Source: Candidatus Nitrosopumilus sp. SW
GTDB lineage: Archaea; Thermoproteota; Nitrososphaeria; Nitrososphaerales; Nitrosopumilaceae
Assembly: GCF_006740685.1 (NCBI RefSeq)
Contig: NZ_CP035425.1
Coordinates: 535,687-599,686, forward strand
Direction of reading: 5' to 3'
Length of the DNA stretch: 64,000 bases
Below the pieces are notes generated by a model. It ran no database searches. It worked only from the letters and a program-made list of their open reading frames with translations, and was not told where the DNA came from. Of the stretch, positions 32,496-41,989 are shown in pieces. The position numbers and the translations under genes are program-made. Each line of letters starts with the position of its first letter. Positions within the stretch are counted from its first letter, which is position 1.

Positions 32496-34574
32496 CTACA
32501 TCAACAATATCAGAACTACGAATAGTAATCCTGCTCCAAATACGAATAGATATGATTGAGAAACACCAGTTTGAGTTCCTTGGACGACTTTTGCACCCCA
32601 TCCAACTGCTTTCTGGAATCCATCATTCATACCGTAATCGATAGCTGTCTTTTCAAAGTATCTGAATACACCTCTTGCTAACCATAATGGGGCCACTACA
32701 AAGCACCAATACACTATTGCGTTGAGATACCATCTGCTTAAGATGACTTTGTGAATTGCGTAAAAGAAAATGTTAGAGTTTACAAATTTGACAGGATCAA
32801 CCCATCTACCAATATAGAATATGTATCCCAATCCAATACCAATTGCAAATGCAACAAGTGATGAACCAAGTGCTACAGGGTTAAGACCTTGTAAGAATTC
32901 TGGCAATATTGATGATTCAGCTTTTGCATGTTCACTGTGAATACCAAATGAATCCTCAAGATATACTTCAAACATATGATGCAATCCTTGTTCAGTAGAT
33001 AATCCAATTAATCCAATTCCGATTGTTAATACTGCTAAAATTCCATATGGAACCCACATTGATAATGATGCTTCATGAATATGATGTCCTTCTTCTTCCA
33101 TTTTTTGGATGTGTTTGCTCTTGTTTCCAAAGAAAACCATTCCAATCATTCTTGTAGTATAGAATGCTGTAATTATTGCAGTCAATACTGCGATTGCATA
33201 TAGAGGTAGTGCCCATTCATTTCCAGATGTGTAAACTGCTGCAAAGATTGCATCTTTACTCCAGAAACCTGTTGTGATGAATGGTGCGCCCATTAAACCA
33301 AGACCTGCGGCCCACATGAAAGCATATGTCTTTTTCATATGTTTTCTTAGACCACCCATATCAGTCATAAATCGAGAGCCAACAATATGCAATAAAGATC
33401 CTGCTGCCATGAATAATGATGCCTTGAACATAGCGTGAGAGATTAAGTGGAAGAATCCAGCAGTGTAACCATCAACATATTGATGAGACAGTCCTGCAAC
33501 ACCTAATGCCATCATCATGTAACCAATTTGTGAACCAGTAGAATATGCAAGAACTTTCTTAATTTCTGGATTAACCATACCTTGTGTTGCAAGTAATAAT
33601 GCAGTTATTGCACCAACCCATGCAACGATCTCAAAGAATTGATCTGCCATAATTCCTGCAGCACCTAATGCAAAGACAATTGGTCCTATTCTTGCAACCA
33701 AGAATACACCAGCTTTAACCATTGTTGCGGCGTGAATCAATGCAGAAACTGCAGTTGGACCAGTCATTGCTTCTAAGAGCCATTCGTTTAATGGGAATTG
33801 TGCAGATTTACCTACTGCACCGCCAAATAACAATACAAAGGCAGGAACCAAGAGACCTTGAGCATTCATAGCAATAGCCCATCCATGATCTCCCATGAGT
33901 TCTTTGAAGCCAAATGTTCCAGCAAACAGGAATATCAAAAGCATACCAGCAATCATCATTACATCGCCGACTTTGGTCATGATGAATGCCTTCATACCAG
34001 CATGTGTTGGTGCATAGTAATCTAGCAGACCAAGAACAGTACGTCCTTCTTGTCCAACATGATCCTTCTTTTTATCACGATACCAGAAACTGATCAATGC
34101 ATAGGATGCAAGACCCACACCTTCCCAACCAAAGAAGACTTGGAGTAAGTTATCAGATAGAACAATTATTTGCATTGAACCAATAAAGAACATCATCCAG
34201 AACCAGAATCTTGTGATGTCTTTATCACCTTTCATGTAACCTGTACTGTAAATCATAATGAGAAATGAAATCCAGCCAACAACGTTTGCCATAATTACAG
34301 ATAACGGATCAGCAAGGACACCTCCTTTCAGACCAATTGCTTCAATCCACATAATCTGATGGTGAATTTCGGATCCTTCAACTGCGAGAGGTAACAGAGA
34401 TGCTGCAGATAATGCACTCATCAATGCAAATCCGACTGCGACATAACCTGTTGCTCTTTTTGAAATCTTGCCAACACCAGGCATGATCATTGCAGCTGCA
34501 AATGGTAAAATCCAAACGAGCCATGCTGCAGCAGATGTTGCTTCAAATGGTAAACCAATTGCTTCAGTTGCCAT
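32496..34574 (-). CDS. nuoL: Complex I subunit L
   Basis: A 692-residue membrane subunit, the largest antiporter-like unit. GWEGVGLASYALISFWY, QFPLNEWLLEAMTGPTAVSALIHAATMVKAG and KVLAYSTGSQIGYMMMALG are the family motifs. The long C-terminal part would include the lateral helix that braces the membrane arm. In this operon nuoM precedes nuoL, as in many archaeal complex I operons. One base separates it from nuoM. Confidence 0.96.
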   Translation of the reverse strand: MATEAIGLPFEATSAAAWLVWILPFAAAMIMPGVGKISKRATGYVAVGFALMSALSAASLLPLAVEGSEIHHQIMWIEAIGLKGGVLADPLSVIMANVVGWISFLIMIYSTGYMKGDKDITRFWFWMMFFIGSMQIIVLSDNLLQVFFGWEGVGLASYALISFWYRDKKKDHVGQEGRTVLGLLDYYAPTHAGMKAFIMTKVGDVMMIAGMLLIFLFAGTFGFKELMGDHGWAIAMNAQGLLVPAFVLLFGGAVGKSAQFPLNEWLLEAMTGPTAVSALIHAATMVKAGVFLVARIGPIVFALGAAGIMADQFFEIVAWVGAITALLLATQGMVNPEIKKVLAYSTGSQIGYMMMALGVAGLSHQYVDGYTAGFFHLISHAMFKASLFMAAGSLLHIVGSRFMTDMGGLRKHMKKTYAFMWAAGLGLMGAPFITTGFWSKDAIFAAVYTSGNEWALPLYAIAVLTAIITAFYTTRMIGMVFFGNKSKHIQKMEEEGHHIHEASLSMWVPYGILAVLTIGIGLIGLSTEQGLHHMFEVYLEDSFGIHSEHAKAESSILPEFLQGLNPVALGSSLVAFAIGIGLGYIFYIGRWVDPVKFVNSNIFFYAIHKVILSRWYLNAIVYWCFVVAPLWLARGVFRYFEKTAIDYGMNDGFQKAVGWGAKVVQGTQTGVSQSYLFVFGAGLLFVVLILLM

Positions 34575-34575
34575 A

Positions 34576-36129
34576 TTAGATTCCCAACACTCCGTTCATG
34601 TAAGGCAAAATTGTTTTCAAGAAGATATCTGGGTAGATTCCAAGTACAACAGTAAATCCAGCTAGAACCATCATGGGTGCTGTCATATACCAACTTCCTT
34701 CTTTGACATTTTCTAGGTGTTCTGGAGTCTTTCCAAAGAACACTCGTTTTAGCATCCATAACATGTAAGACATGGTAAGAGCAGTTGCAATTAGTCCGAG
34801 ACCAAATGTTACTGCTCTAATTGTAGAACCTTCTTCAATTGCAGTTTCTAATGCTCCATAAAATAGAATCCATTCACCCATAAATCCACTAGTTGGAGGC
34901 ACACCCATAATTGTAAGTGCACCAATGACTGCACATACAGCAGTGATTGGCATTTTTCCTGCTAATCCACCAAGTTTAGAAATACTACGTGTACCTACTT
35001 TAACAATAATAATTCCAGCCATCATGAAGAGAATACCTTTTCCAAGTCCGTGAGTGACATACATCATCTCGGCACCAGCAAGACCCATTGCAGACATTGA
35101 GCCTATACCAAACAACAAGTATCCCATCTGACTTATACTAGAATACGCAAGTAGTCGTTTCAGATCATCTTGCATTAAGGCCATTGCACCACCATAAATC
35201 ATTGTAACAAGACCCCAGATGTGGAACCAAATTGAGAGTTCTGCAAATGTAGATGGTAAGAATTCAACAATTAATCTAAAAATACCATATGCACCAATTC
35301 CGATCATTGCAGGAGACAAAAGTGCACTAATTGGTGTAGGTGCCGAACCGTGAACATAAGGTAACCAGACGTGGAACATAAAGACGGCTAATTTTACTCC
35401 GAGACCAATCGCAATTGCAATCGCCGAGATCATTACAATATCTTGAGGAATTTCAGATTCTTTGATATCAGCAAAGTCAAAGCTACCAATGGTCAACCCA
35501 ATCATCAAGAATCCCAATAGTAAAACAACTGCACCAGCGTGAGTCCAAAAGAGGAACATTAAACCAATCTTTCTTCTTGGACCATCACCCCAAAGAGCAA
35601 CTAAGAAGAAACCAGGAATCAACATTACTTCGAAGAATATGTAAAATTCTATCAGATTTGTTGAAAGAACTGTTCCAAGCATTCCCATTGCAAATACAAG
35701 ATAAAGTGCAAAGTAAAGACCAGATTTTGCATTAACATAGTTAGAAAGAGAGGATGATTCAACAACAGAACTTTGTCCACTTGAAGAAGAATTGATTTTT
35801 TGTTCTTCTTCAAATTGTTCATGGAATTTGTGAATCATGTATGGTTTTGAATAAAGTACCAAAATTGTGGACAGTACATAGATGATTATTGCAAATGGAG
35901 ATGCTAAACCATCAAGTAAGAAACCGAATTCACCAAATTGTTCAGTCCATGGATAGTGTTCTTCAACAGTTCCAGATAATGCGGCATTAATTACAAGAAT
36001 GGTGGTATAAAGTAAGATTGCAAATGTAAACCACATAGCAGGAGTTGGTCCTACTTTTCTTCCTAAAATGTAGGCTATTGGAGATAAGAGTAGTGGCAAG
36101 AAAACTGCCTGTAACAATGCGTATTCCAT
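34576..36129 (-). CDS. nuoM: Complex I subunit M with a Ser-rich insertion
   Basis: A 517-residue antiporter-like subunit. FFEVMLIPGFFLVALWG, FHVWLPYVHGSAPTPISALLS and LKRLLAYSSISQMGYLLFG are diagnostic. Residues about 103-135, between two N-terminal helices, hold a hydrophilic, serine-rich stretch (QKINSSSSGQSSVVESSS) that is not typical of NuoM. The start overlaps the nuoK stop by one base. Confidence 0.96.
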   Translation of the reverse strand: MEYALLQAVFLPLLLSPIAYILGRKVGPTPAMWFTFAILLYTTILVINAALSGTVEEHYPWTEQFGEFGFLLDGLASPFAIIIYVLSTILVLYSKPYMIHKFHEQFEEEQKINSSSSGQSSVVESSSLSNYVNAKSGLYFALYLVFAMGMLGTVLSTNLIEFYIFFEVMLIPGFFLVALWGDGPRRKIGLMFLFWTHAGAVVLLLGFLMIGLTIGSFDFADIKESEIPQDIVMISAIAIAIGLGVKLAVFMFHVWLPYVHGSAPTPISALLSPAMIGIGAYGIFRLIVEFLPSTFAELSIWFHIWGLVTMIYGGAMALMQDDLKRLLAYSSISQMGYLLFGIGSMSAMGLAGAEMMYVTHGLGKGILFMMAGIIIVKVGTRSISKLGGLAGKMPITAVCAVIGALTIMGVPPTSGFMGEWILFYGALETAIEEGSTIRAVTFGLGLIATALTMSYMLWMLKRVFFGKTPEHLENVKEGSWYMTAPMMVLAGFTVVLGIYPDIFLKTILPYMNGVLGI

Positions 36130-36434
36130 TATCCTTTCAAACTCCTGAAGTCTGCAATGTCGACATTTTGATACATACGATATGCTACAATAATTAACGA
36201 TAATCCAACTGCTACTTCAGCAGCAGCAATTGCTATAGAGAACAATGCTAATGTTTGTCCACCGCTATGTGGTAAGAATCTGCCAAAGGCAACTAAACTA
36301 AGATTAGCAGCATTAATGATGATTTCAACTGCAAATAACATTCTGATAAAATTACGTTTTACAGCAAGGCCATAGATTCCTATTCCTAATAGGGCTACAG
36401 ATACAAGTGTAAAATCAATTAGTTCGTTGGTCAT
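36129..36434 (-). CDS. nuoK: Complex I subunit K
   Basis: A 101-residue three-helix subunit. It contains glutamates in membrane helices (AVEIIINAANLSLV and AAAEVAVGLSLIIV), essential for proton translocation in the family. ATG at 36434 is used, overlapping nuoJ by 20 bases. Confidence 0.94.
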   Translation of the reverse strand: MTNELIDFTLVSVALLGIGIYGLAVKRNFIRMLFAVEIIINAANLSLVAFGRFLPHSGGQTLALFSIAIAAAEVAVGLSLIIVAYRMYQNVDIADFRSLKG

Positions 36435-36927
36435 TCTCCACATCCTCTCGTTTTGCTAATACAAGTGCACCAGTTACAGAACCAGCTAAAATCAATCCCA
36501 TCAAAATTAATGCAGGCCAATAATAGGTTACAAAGTCTGTACCAATATCTCTAAAGTCAACAGGTGGCTCATCAGTTGTAATTGTTTTAATTCCAGAATC
36601 TAAAAAGACAGCACCTAATCCAACCATTACAACCATCATCAAACCGATTCCGGCAAACTTTCTTCTTTTATCTTCAATTTTTTTGAAGATAAGTTCTCTT
36701 TTTACCAACATCACAGTAAACAAAATTAAAACTGCAATTGAACCAACATAAACTGCAAGTTGGAACAATGCAACAAATGGAGCATCTAGTAAAAAGAAGA
36801 ATCCAGCAATACCACCAAGAGTCCCCATTAATGCAATGGAGCCATAAATTAATGACCTTAACTCAAGTGCTGCGATTGCAGAACCAATTGTAATTACCGT
36901 AAGAGCTAAGAATGCAGCATCAGCCAT
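36415..36927 (-). CDS. nuoJ: Complex I subunit J
   Basis: A 170-residue membrane subunit with five predicted helices; FQLAVYVGSIAVLILFTVMLV carries the conserved pi-bulge helix segment YVGxIAVLxLF. ATG at 36927 lies inside the end of nuoI (8-base overlap); a GTG at 36960 would add 11 unconserved residues. Confidence 0.94.
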   Translation of the reverse strand: MADAAFLALTVITIGSAIAALELRSLIYGSIALMGTLGGIAGFFFLLDAPFVALFQLAVYVGSIAVLILFTVMLVKRELIFKKIEDKRRKFAGIGLMMVVMVGLGAVFLDSGIKTITTDEPPVDFRDIGTDFVTYYWPALILMGLILAGSVTGALVLAKREDVENDQRTN

Positions 36928-37417
36928 GAGTTGCACCTCTATCAGTGATTTGGATTTCACTATCTTGTGTAAGATAGGGTTTTACTGCAAGTTGTGCAGG
37001 AGTGTAAATTAGACCTTCTTTAGTAAATGAAGATAATTCATAATCATTTGTCATGTAGAGTGCATAAAATGGACATGCATCAACACAAAGACCACAGAAA
37101 ACACATTTTCCATAATCAATTTGTGGCATGATGGATTTTTTATTTTGTTTTTGCTCTTCAGGAACTTTTACCATTGCTATTGCTTCAGCAACACCTTCAC
37201 AAGCAATTGAACATAATTGGCATCCAGTACAGTGATCATGAAATAGCATATGTCTTCCTTTTAATCCAGCTATACCAACACCAGTTGAAGGATCAAATTG
37301 ATATCCATCACCTACAAACTTTAGTTTCTCTTCAGGATAACGAAGTGTAAATCGTTTAATTGCAATGTGTTTTATTCCTGAGTTTAATGCACGAATAATT
37401 CCAGTTGCAGTTCCCAT
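36920..37417 (-). CDS. nuoI: Complex I subunit I (2x[4Fe-4S])
   Basis: A 165-residue peripheral iron-sulfur subunit that delivers electrons toward NuoB. Two ferredoxin motifs, CTGCQLCSIAC and CVFCGLCVDACP, coordinate clusters N6a/N6b. The N-terminus has no long helix. With no NuoEFG in the operon, this subunit is the probable electron entry point, likely from ferredoxin or another donor. Confidence 0.96.
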   Translation of the reverse strand: MGTATGIIRALNSGIKHIAIKRFTLRYPEEKLKFVGDGYQFDPSTGVGIAGLKGRHMLFHDHCTGCQLCSIACEGVAEAIAMVKVPEEQKQNKKSIMPQIDYGKCVFCGLCVDACPFYALYMTNDYELSSFTKEGLIYTPAQLAVKPYLTQDSEIQITDRGATHG

Positions 37418-38715
37418 TATTGTAATCCTCCAGGTCCCAAGACTCCAGCGTAAAGCAAGCCTAGTGCAATAAAGATGTTAACGAATGCCAATCCAATTAA
37501 TTTAGTCCAACCAAGACTCAACAACATATCAATTCTGATTCTTGGGAAGACTCCTCTAGGTAACAGTATGAAGAAAATCACACCAACTGTTTTTAGAACA
37601 AACCAGAGAGTTCCATTTAGCATTTCTTGATCAAATAATGGCAATCCAGGGAATGGACCTACAGTAAGAGGACCCATTTCAACTCCAGTGAGTAATTCTT
37701 CTGGGAATGGAGGAACAATCATGGGGCCATTCCAACCACCTAAGAACAAAACAACAAACAATCCTGCAAATGCATAAAGTTTCAGATAGGTTCCTAATTG
37801 GACTAGGCCATACATCATTCCAGAAAATTCAGTCAACCAACCAGCAACAATTTCACTCTCTGCTTCCGGTAAGTCGAATGGAATTCTTTCTAATTCGGCT
37901 AGCATTGTGATGAAGAATACAATTGCTCCTACAGGCAAAAAGATAATCCATGGGAAGTTAGATTGACTTGCTGCAATTTCAGATAAGTTAAGAGTACCAG
38001 TAAGAATCACAACTCCTAACAAAGACAAAATTAACGGAATTTCAAATGAAACCATTTGGAATAGAGCTCTAATTCCACCAATGAATGGGAATTTACTGTT
38101 AGCAGACCATGCTGAAAGAATTGTTATGATTGGGAAGAATCCAATTACTGCAAAAACACCAAGTAATCCCAAGTCTACATCTGCAACTACCCAACCAGGA
38201 GCTACCGGAATTAATGCAACAAATGCAGCAGCTGTTGCAACAAATATCACAGGAGCTGCCCAAAATATTGGCTTGTCAGCTTTTGCGGGAATAATAATTT
38301 CTTTAGAAATTAATTTGAGACCATCACCCATTAATTGCAGAATACCTTCAATTTTTCCACAATAGAAAGGACCAACTCTTAACTGTAATTTAGCAAGCAT
38401 CTTTCTTTCAACAAAAATAGTTCCAGCTGCAATTAGTGCAGCAAATCCAAATCCGGGAAATGCCATCACTCTAAAAATGTCTGTTGCCATGAATGCTTTG
38501 AGAATTGGAAGACTTCGTGAAGGATCTGCCAACCAAGTCATTGCAAGGAATGGTGTAAGTAATTCACCATTAATTACAGGCATTTCGATATAGAACAAAA
38601 TTACCTGAATTGCAGGTAATCCAATTAGAGCCACAAGAAGTATTATCCAAAATATATTATCAAGAAGTGATTTGATGAATTCACTTAGTTTGAATTTTGG
38701 TGCTATAGCTGACAT
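37417..38715 (-). CDS. nuoH: Complex I subunit H
   Basis: A 432-residue membrane subunit that helps form the quinone site. ERKMLAKLQLRVGPFYCGKIEG, SKEIIIPAKADKPIFW, and FDLPEAESEIVAGWLTEFSGMMYG are signatures; the glutamates in the last one line the quinone channel. It is about 100 residues longer than bacterial NuoH owing to an N-terminal loop (about 28-70) and an insertion rich in Pro/Gly (about 320-360). The start overlaps the nuoD side by one base spacing. Confidence 0.95.
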   Translation of the reverse strand: MSAIAPKFKLSEFIKSLLDNIFWIILLVALIGLPAIQVILFYIEMPVINGELLTPFLAMTWLADPSRSLPILKAFMATDIFRVMAFPGFGFAALIAAGTIFVERKMLAKLQLRVGPFYCGKIEGILQLMGDGLKLISKEIIIPAKADKPIFWAAPVIFVATAAAFVALIPVAPGWVVADVDLGLLGVFAVIGFFPIITILSAWSANSKFPFIGGIRALFQMVSFEIPLILSLLGVVILTGTLNLSEIAASQSNFPWIIFLPVGAIVFFITMLAELERIPFDLPEAESEIVAGWLTEFSGMMYGLVQLGTYLKLYAFAGLFVVLFLGGWNGPMIVPPFPEELLTGVEMGPLTVGPFPGLPLFDQEMLNGTLWFVLKTVGVIFFILLPRGVFPRIRIDMLLSLGWTKLIGLAFVNIFIALGLLYAGVLGPGGLQ

Positions 38716-39858
38716 TTATCTATCTGCCTCCACTGGCCAGTAATTGAGACTCCAATAAACAGAAGGCATGTTTCCAAGTTTTTCACCAATCAGAAGATTA
38801 GGTAATGCAAGTAAGTTTCTAAATGAAGGAACACTCATCTTTACTCTATAAGGTTCAGTTTTACCATCAGATACAATATAACAACCAAGAGAACCTCTTC
38901 CAGATTCAACTCGTTTGTATACAGTAGCAGGACCTTTTGTCTTAGGATTTGGCTTTAGTTTTGTTCTGACAGAACCAGACTTTGGCATTTTCTGTAATGC
39001 TTGTCTAATGATATTGCAACTTTCCATCATGTCAAGCCATGGTACTTTAGATCTTGCGTAAGAATCTCCTTCTTTCATTACGTTAGTATGAACATCTAGT
39101 TCATCATAGACATCATATGGTGCTTTTACCCTTAAGTCATAATCTACACCACTTGCTCTAAGTACAGAACCAGTTGTTCCATATCTAATTGCATTTTCAC
39201 GTGACAATACACCAGTATCTTGTGTTCTTGAAATCAAGATAGGATTATCATAAAATACTGCAGCATATTCTTTGATACGTTTTTCAAAGTAATTCACTTG
39301 ACGCAAGCATACATCCTCAAAGTTTGCAGGTAAATCATTTCGTACTCCACCCGGAATAAAGTGTGCATGTGTTACTCTAGCTCCAGATACTTTTTCCATA
39401 AGATCAATCAAGAGTTCTCTGTCACCTGCTGGCCACATGAACATTGTAGAATGACCTAAGAAAATACCATAAATTGCAAGCCAATACATGGTATAGATAC
39501 AACGGTTTAATTCTGAACAAATTACTCTAACATATTTTGCACGTTCTGGAACTTCGATTCCAAGAATTTCTTCTGCACCTAAAACGTATGGGTAAAGAAC
39601 ATTACAAGAATCATGAATTACTGGTCTTTCCAAGTGAGGAACGTTTGTGATGTAGTTTCTATATTCTGCCATCTTTTCTTCTCCACGATGCACATATCCT
39701 GGATCAGGATCACATGCAACAATATAATCACCATCAATTTGAACAACAATTCTCATGTGTCCAGAACCGGGATGCTGTGGTCCTACATTGAGAGTCATAA
39801 TTCTCTCATCTACTTTTTTGAGTGCTAATCCAGGGGGCATTATATCAGTCATTATCAT
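38716..39858 (-). CDS. nuoD: Complex I subunit D (49-kDa homologue)
   Basis: A 380-residue hydrogenase-like subunit at the quinone site. LNVGPQHPGSGHMRIVVQ, GYVHRGEEKMAEYRNY and ERGSLGCYIVSDG-type segments (here ESGRGSLGCYIVSD) are typical. It lacks the [NiFe]-coordinating cysteines, as expected for complex I. ATG at 39858 overlaps the nuoC stop (ATGA). Confidence 0.96.
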   Translation of the reverse strand: MIMTDIMPPGLALKKVDERIMTLNVGPQHPGSGHMRIVVQIDGDYIVACDPDPGYVHRGEEKMAEYRNYITNVPHLERPVIHDSCNVLYPYVLGAEEILGIEVPERAKYVRVICSELNRCIYTMYWLAIYGIFLGHSTMFMWPAGDRELLIDLMEKVSGARVTHAHFIPGGVRNDLPANFEDVCLRQVNYFEKRIKEYAAVFYDNPILISRTQDTGVLSRENAIRYGTTGSVLRASGVDYDLRVKAPYDVYDELDVHTNVMKEGDSYARSKVPWLDMMESCNIIRQALQKMPKSGSVRTKLKPNPKTKGPATVYKRVESGRGSLGCYIVSDGKTEPYRVKMSVPSFRNLLALPNLLIGEKLGNMPSVYWSLNYWPVEADR

Positions 39859-40457
39859 CTACCTTTTATTGCAAAGTCCTTTCGAAGTGGTGGCAAGTCT
39901 GCCCAATCTTCAGGCAAAAGTAATCGTCTATTATCTGGATGACCATCAAAGTAAACACCTAACATTTCAAAAACTTCTCTTTCACCAAATTCTACACTGT
40001 AGAATACATCTCTAAGAGTAGGAAGTTTTGTGGAATCTTGTCCAGGAATTGGGTTTGATTCTCTAGGAGCACGTGTTGCCAGTGTCAGAACTTGTCTTGC
40101 AAGAGACGATTCAGTGTAAGAGCCAAGATGGTAGACTACTTCAATTTCATTGTCTGCAGGGTAATCTACGCCTGAAACAGATTCAGCATGATCATAATGC
40201 AAGTCATCGCGAATGAATTGGGCCACATCATGAACATTTTCCTTACTTGTTTTAATTCCAATTCTGTCTTCTTTTACAAAATCTACTTCTACTTTATCTC
40301 CAAATTTTTCAACTAGTTTATCTGAAATACTTTTTTCAAATGCTGGAAGTTCTGCGGGTTTTTCTTCAGTTTTTGCTGCGGGTTTTGGTGCAGGTTTAGG
40401 AGGAGTTGATTTCTCTTCAGGTGTTGCGACTGCTGGTTTTTCAGAATCACTACTCAT
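39855..40457 (-). CDS. nuoC: Complex I subunit C with Pro/Ala-rich N-terminal tail
   Basis: A 200-residue subunit. The first 35 or so residues (ATPEEKSTPPKPAPKPAAK...) are low-complexity and probably disordered. The 30-kDa domain follows, with ESNPIPGQDSTKLPTLRDVF, ERE(V)FEMLGVYFDGHPDNRRLLLPEDW, the family signature. It is separate from nuoD, unlike fused bacterial NuoCD. Confidence 0.95.
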   Translation of the reverse strand: MSSDSEKPAVATPEEKSTPPKPAPKPAAKTEEKPAELPAFEKSISDKLVEKFGDKVEVDFVKEDRIGIKTSKENVHDVAQFIRDDLHYDHAESVSGVDYPADNEIEVVYHLGSYTESSLARQVLTLATRAPRESNPIPGQDSTKLPTLRDVFYSVEFGEREVFEMLGVYFDGHPDNRRLLLPEDWADLPPLRKDFAIKGR

Positions 40458-40981
40458 TATACAAACTTCCTAGCCTTCATTCTCTTAATTTTTTCTTGTA
40501 ACAAAATACATCCTTGTATGAGAGTTTCAGGTCTAGGTGGACAACCTGGAACATAGACATCAACTGGAATTACTCCGTCAATTCCTGGAAGTACATTGTA
40601 TGAATCAAAATACAATCCTCCAGTAATTGCACAAGCTCCCATAGCAATTACATACTTTGGTTCTGGCATTTGATCATAAACTAATCTGAGACGTGGTGCC
40701 ATCTTTCTTGTAATAGTTCCTTGAACAACAACTAGATCACATTGTCTAAGTGATCCAAATGCTTCGATGATACCAAATCTTTCAACATCATATCTTGGAC
40801 TTGATGCTGCACCAAATTCTACACTGCAACAAGCTGTTTCAATGTGTACAGGCCAGAGTGACCAAATTCTACCCCAATTGATGGCGTAGCCCAATGGTTT
40901 GTCGATTGCTTTTTCTAAAATATCCCCAAGTTTTCCTACAAAAACATTTGCGTTTTCTGGTGTTACTAAGTCTTTAAGCAA
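40457..40981 (-). CDS. nuoB: Complex I subunit B (N2 cluster)
   Basis: A 174-residue subunit carrying cluster N2, the last electron carrier before quinone. ETACCSVEFGAASSPRYDVERFG has the tandem cysteines; GACAITGG and VYVPGCPPRPE provide the other ligands. It uses the usual VVQGTITRKMAPRLR segment. Confidence 0.97.
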   Translation of the reverse strand: MLKDLVTPENANVFVGKLGDILEKAIDKPLGYAINWGRIWSLWPVHIETACCSVEFGAASSPRYDVERFGIIEAFGSLRQCDLVVVQGTITRKMAPRLRLVYDQMPEPKYVIAMGACAITGGLYFDSYNVLPGIDGVIPVDVYVPGCPPRPETLIQGCILLQEKIKRMKARKFV

Positions 40982-41021
40982 TCTTATCTCCTATCCCCGT
41001 TAATTTGATTTGTATAAAAAA

Positions 41022-41396
41022 CTACCATATTCTTCGTCTCCCTGATTGATACAATGCAAACGCCATTGCACCAAACATAATAGCTAAAAATCCCATCATT
41101 GGTAAGGTTGCACTTTTTGGAAGTTCTAAAAGAGCACTTCCCCATGCATACAAGAAAATTGCCATTACATCAAATACTACAAACATGAGAATGTACGGAT
41201 AATATTGCATCATAAAATGCGTTCGTCCTTCTCCAGATGGAACTTGACCACATTCCATTGGCAAAAATTTTACAGGATTACTACGTTTTCGGGGAGAAAC
41301 CATTCGTGAAATTATCAATGCAGGTGCCATTGCTGCTATACCAAAGGCAAACATCAATACCACAGTACTGTAATTGCCCGCTAATTCCCCGACCAA
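41022..41396 (-). CDS. nuoA: Complex I subunit A
   Basis: A 124-residue three-helix subunit, first gene of the operon. FLPMECGQVPSGEGRTHFMMQYYPYILMFVVFDVMAIFLYAW is the typical loop-helix region, with the ND3-like cysteine loop and acidic residues. The start is TTG (41396). On the minus strand, CTTTTTATAC at about 41419-41428 is a TATA box about 27 bp upstream, so the transcript may be leaderless. Confidence 0.93.
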   Translation of the reverse strand: MVGELAGNYSTVVLMFAFGIAAMAPALIISRMVSPRKRSNPVKFLPMECGQVPSGEGRTHFMMQYYPYILMFVVFDVMAIFLYAWGSALLELPKSATLPMMGFLAIMFGAMAFALYQSGRRRIW

Positions 41397-41480
41397 TTTA
41401 GCTTTTCACCCTGATTTTTGTATAAAAAGGTATGTTTCAGATTTTGAGACTTTGATCAAAAAAAATATTTTTTTCTAAAC

Positions 41481-41488
41481 TACTTTAT
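41481..41488 (+). promoter_or_regulatory. TATA box for the peroxiredoxin gene
   Basis: CTTTATAG is centred about 26 bp ahead of the ATG at 41511, suggesting a leaderless transcript. Confidence 0.45.
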
Positions 41489-41510
41489 AGAACATTGGCA
41501 AAATGCGATC

Positions 41511-41975
41511 ATGTCATTGAATATCGGAGATACTGCTCCAAATTTTGAGCTTCCAGATACAGAACTAAAATTGCGGACTTTGGATGAATTCAAAGGAAAA
41601 AAGATCGTTCTTACATTCATTGTTGCAGCAAGTTCTCCTGTATGTGAGACAGAACTATGCACACTTAGGGATTCTTGGCAAGAAATTGCAGATACGGGTG
41701 CACAAATAGTCGCAATTAGTAATGATGGTCCTTTTGCAAATAAAGCATTTGCAGAAAAACATAACTTCAATTTTCCATTATTGGGAGATTACAATAGCAA
41801 AACAATTAGTGATTATGATGTTTTGATGAAAGACTTGCTTCATATTAAAGACTACAACGCAGCAAAACGTTCTGTATTCATAATTATGGAAGACGGAAAA
41901 ATTGGTTACAAATGGGTTTCAGAAGATCCATTAAAAGAGCCAAACTACGAAGAGATTAAAAATTTCCTCAAGTAG
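41511..41975 (+). CDS. Peroxiredoxin (thioredoxin-fold, Bcp/AhpC type)
   Basis: A 154-residue peroxidase. DTAPNFELPDTELKLRTLDEF starts the fold. ASSPVCETELCTLRD (about 43-57) contains the peroxidatic cysteine in the PVCE context, normally PVCT; a second cysteine 5 residues later fits the atypical intramolecular BCP arrangement. It probably reduces peroxides formed by aerobic respiration. It is divergent from nuoA with about 114 bp between. Confidence 0.92.
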   Translation: MSLNIGDTAPNFELPDTELKLRTLDEFKGKKIVLTFIVAASSPVCETELCTLRDSWQEIADTGAQIVAISNDGPFANKAFAEKHNFNFPLLGDYNSKTISDYDVLMKDLLHIKDYNAAKRSVFIIMEDGKIGYKWVSEDPLKEPNYEEIKNFLK

Positions 41976-41989
41976 GAAAATTTTCTTTT

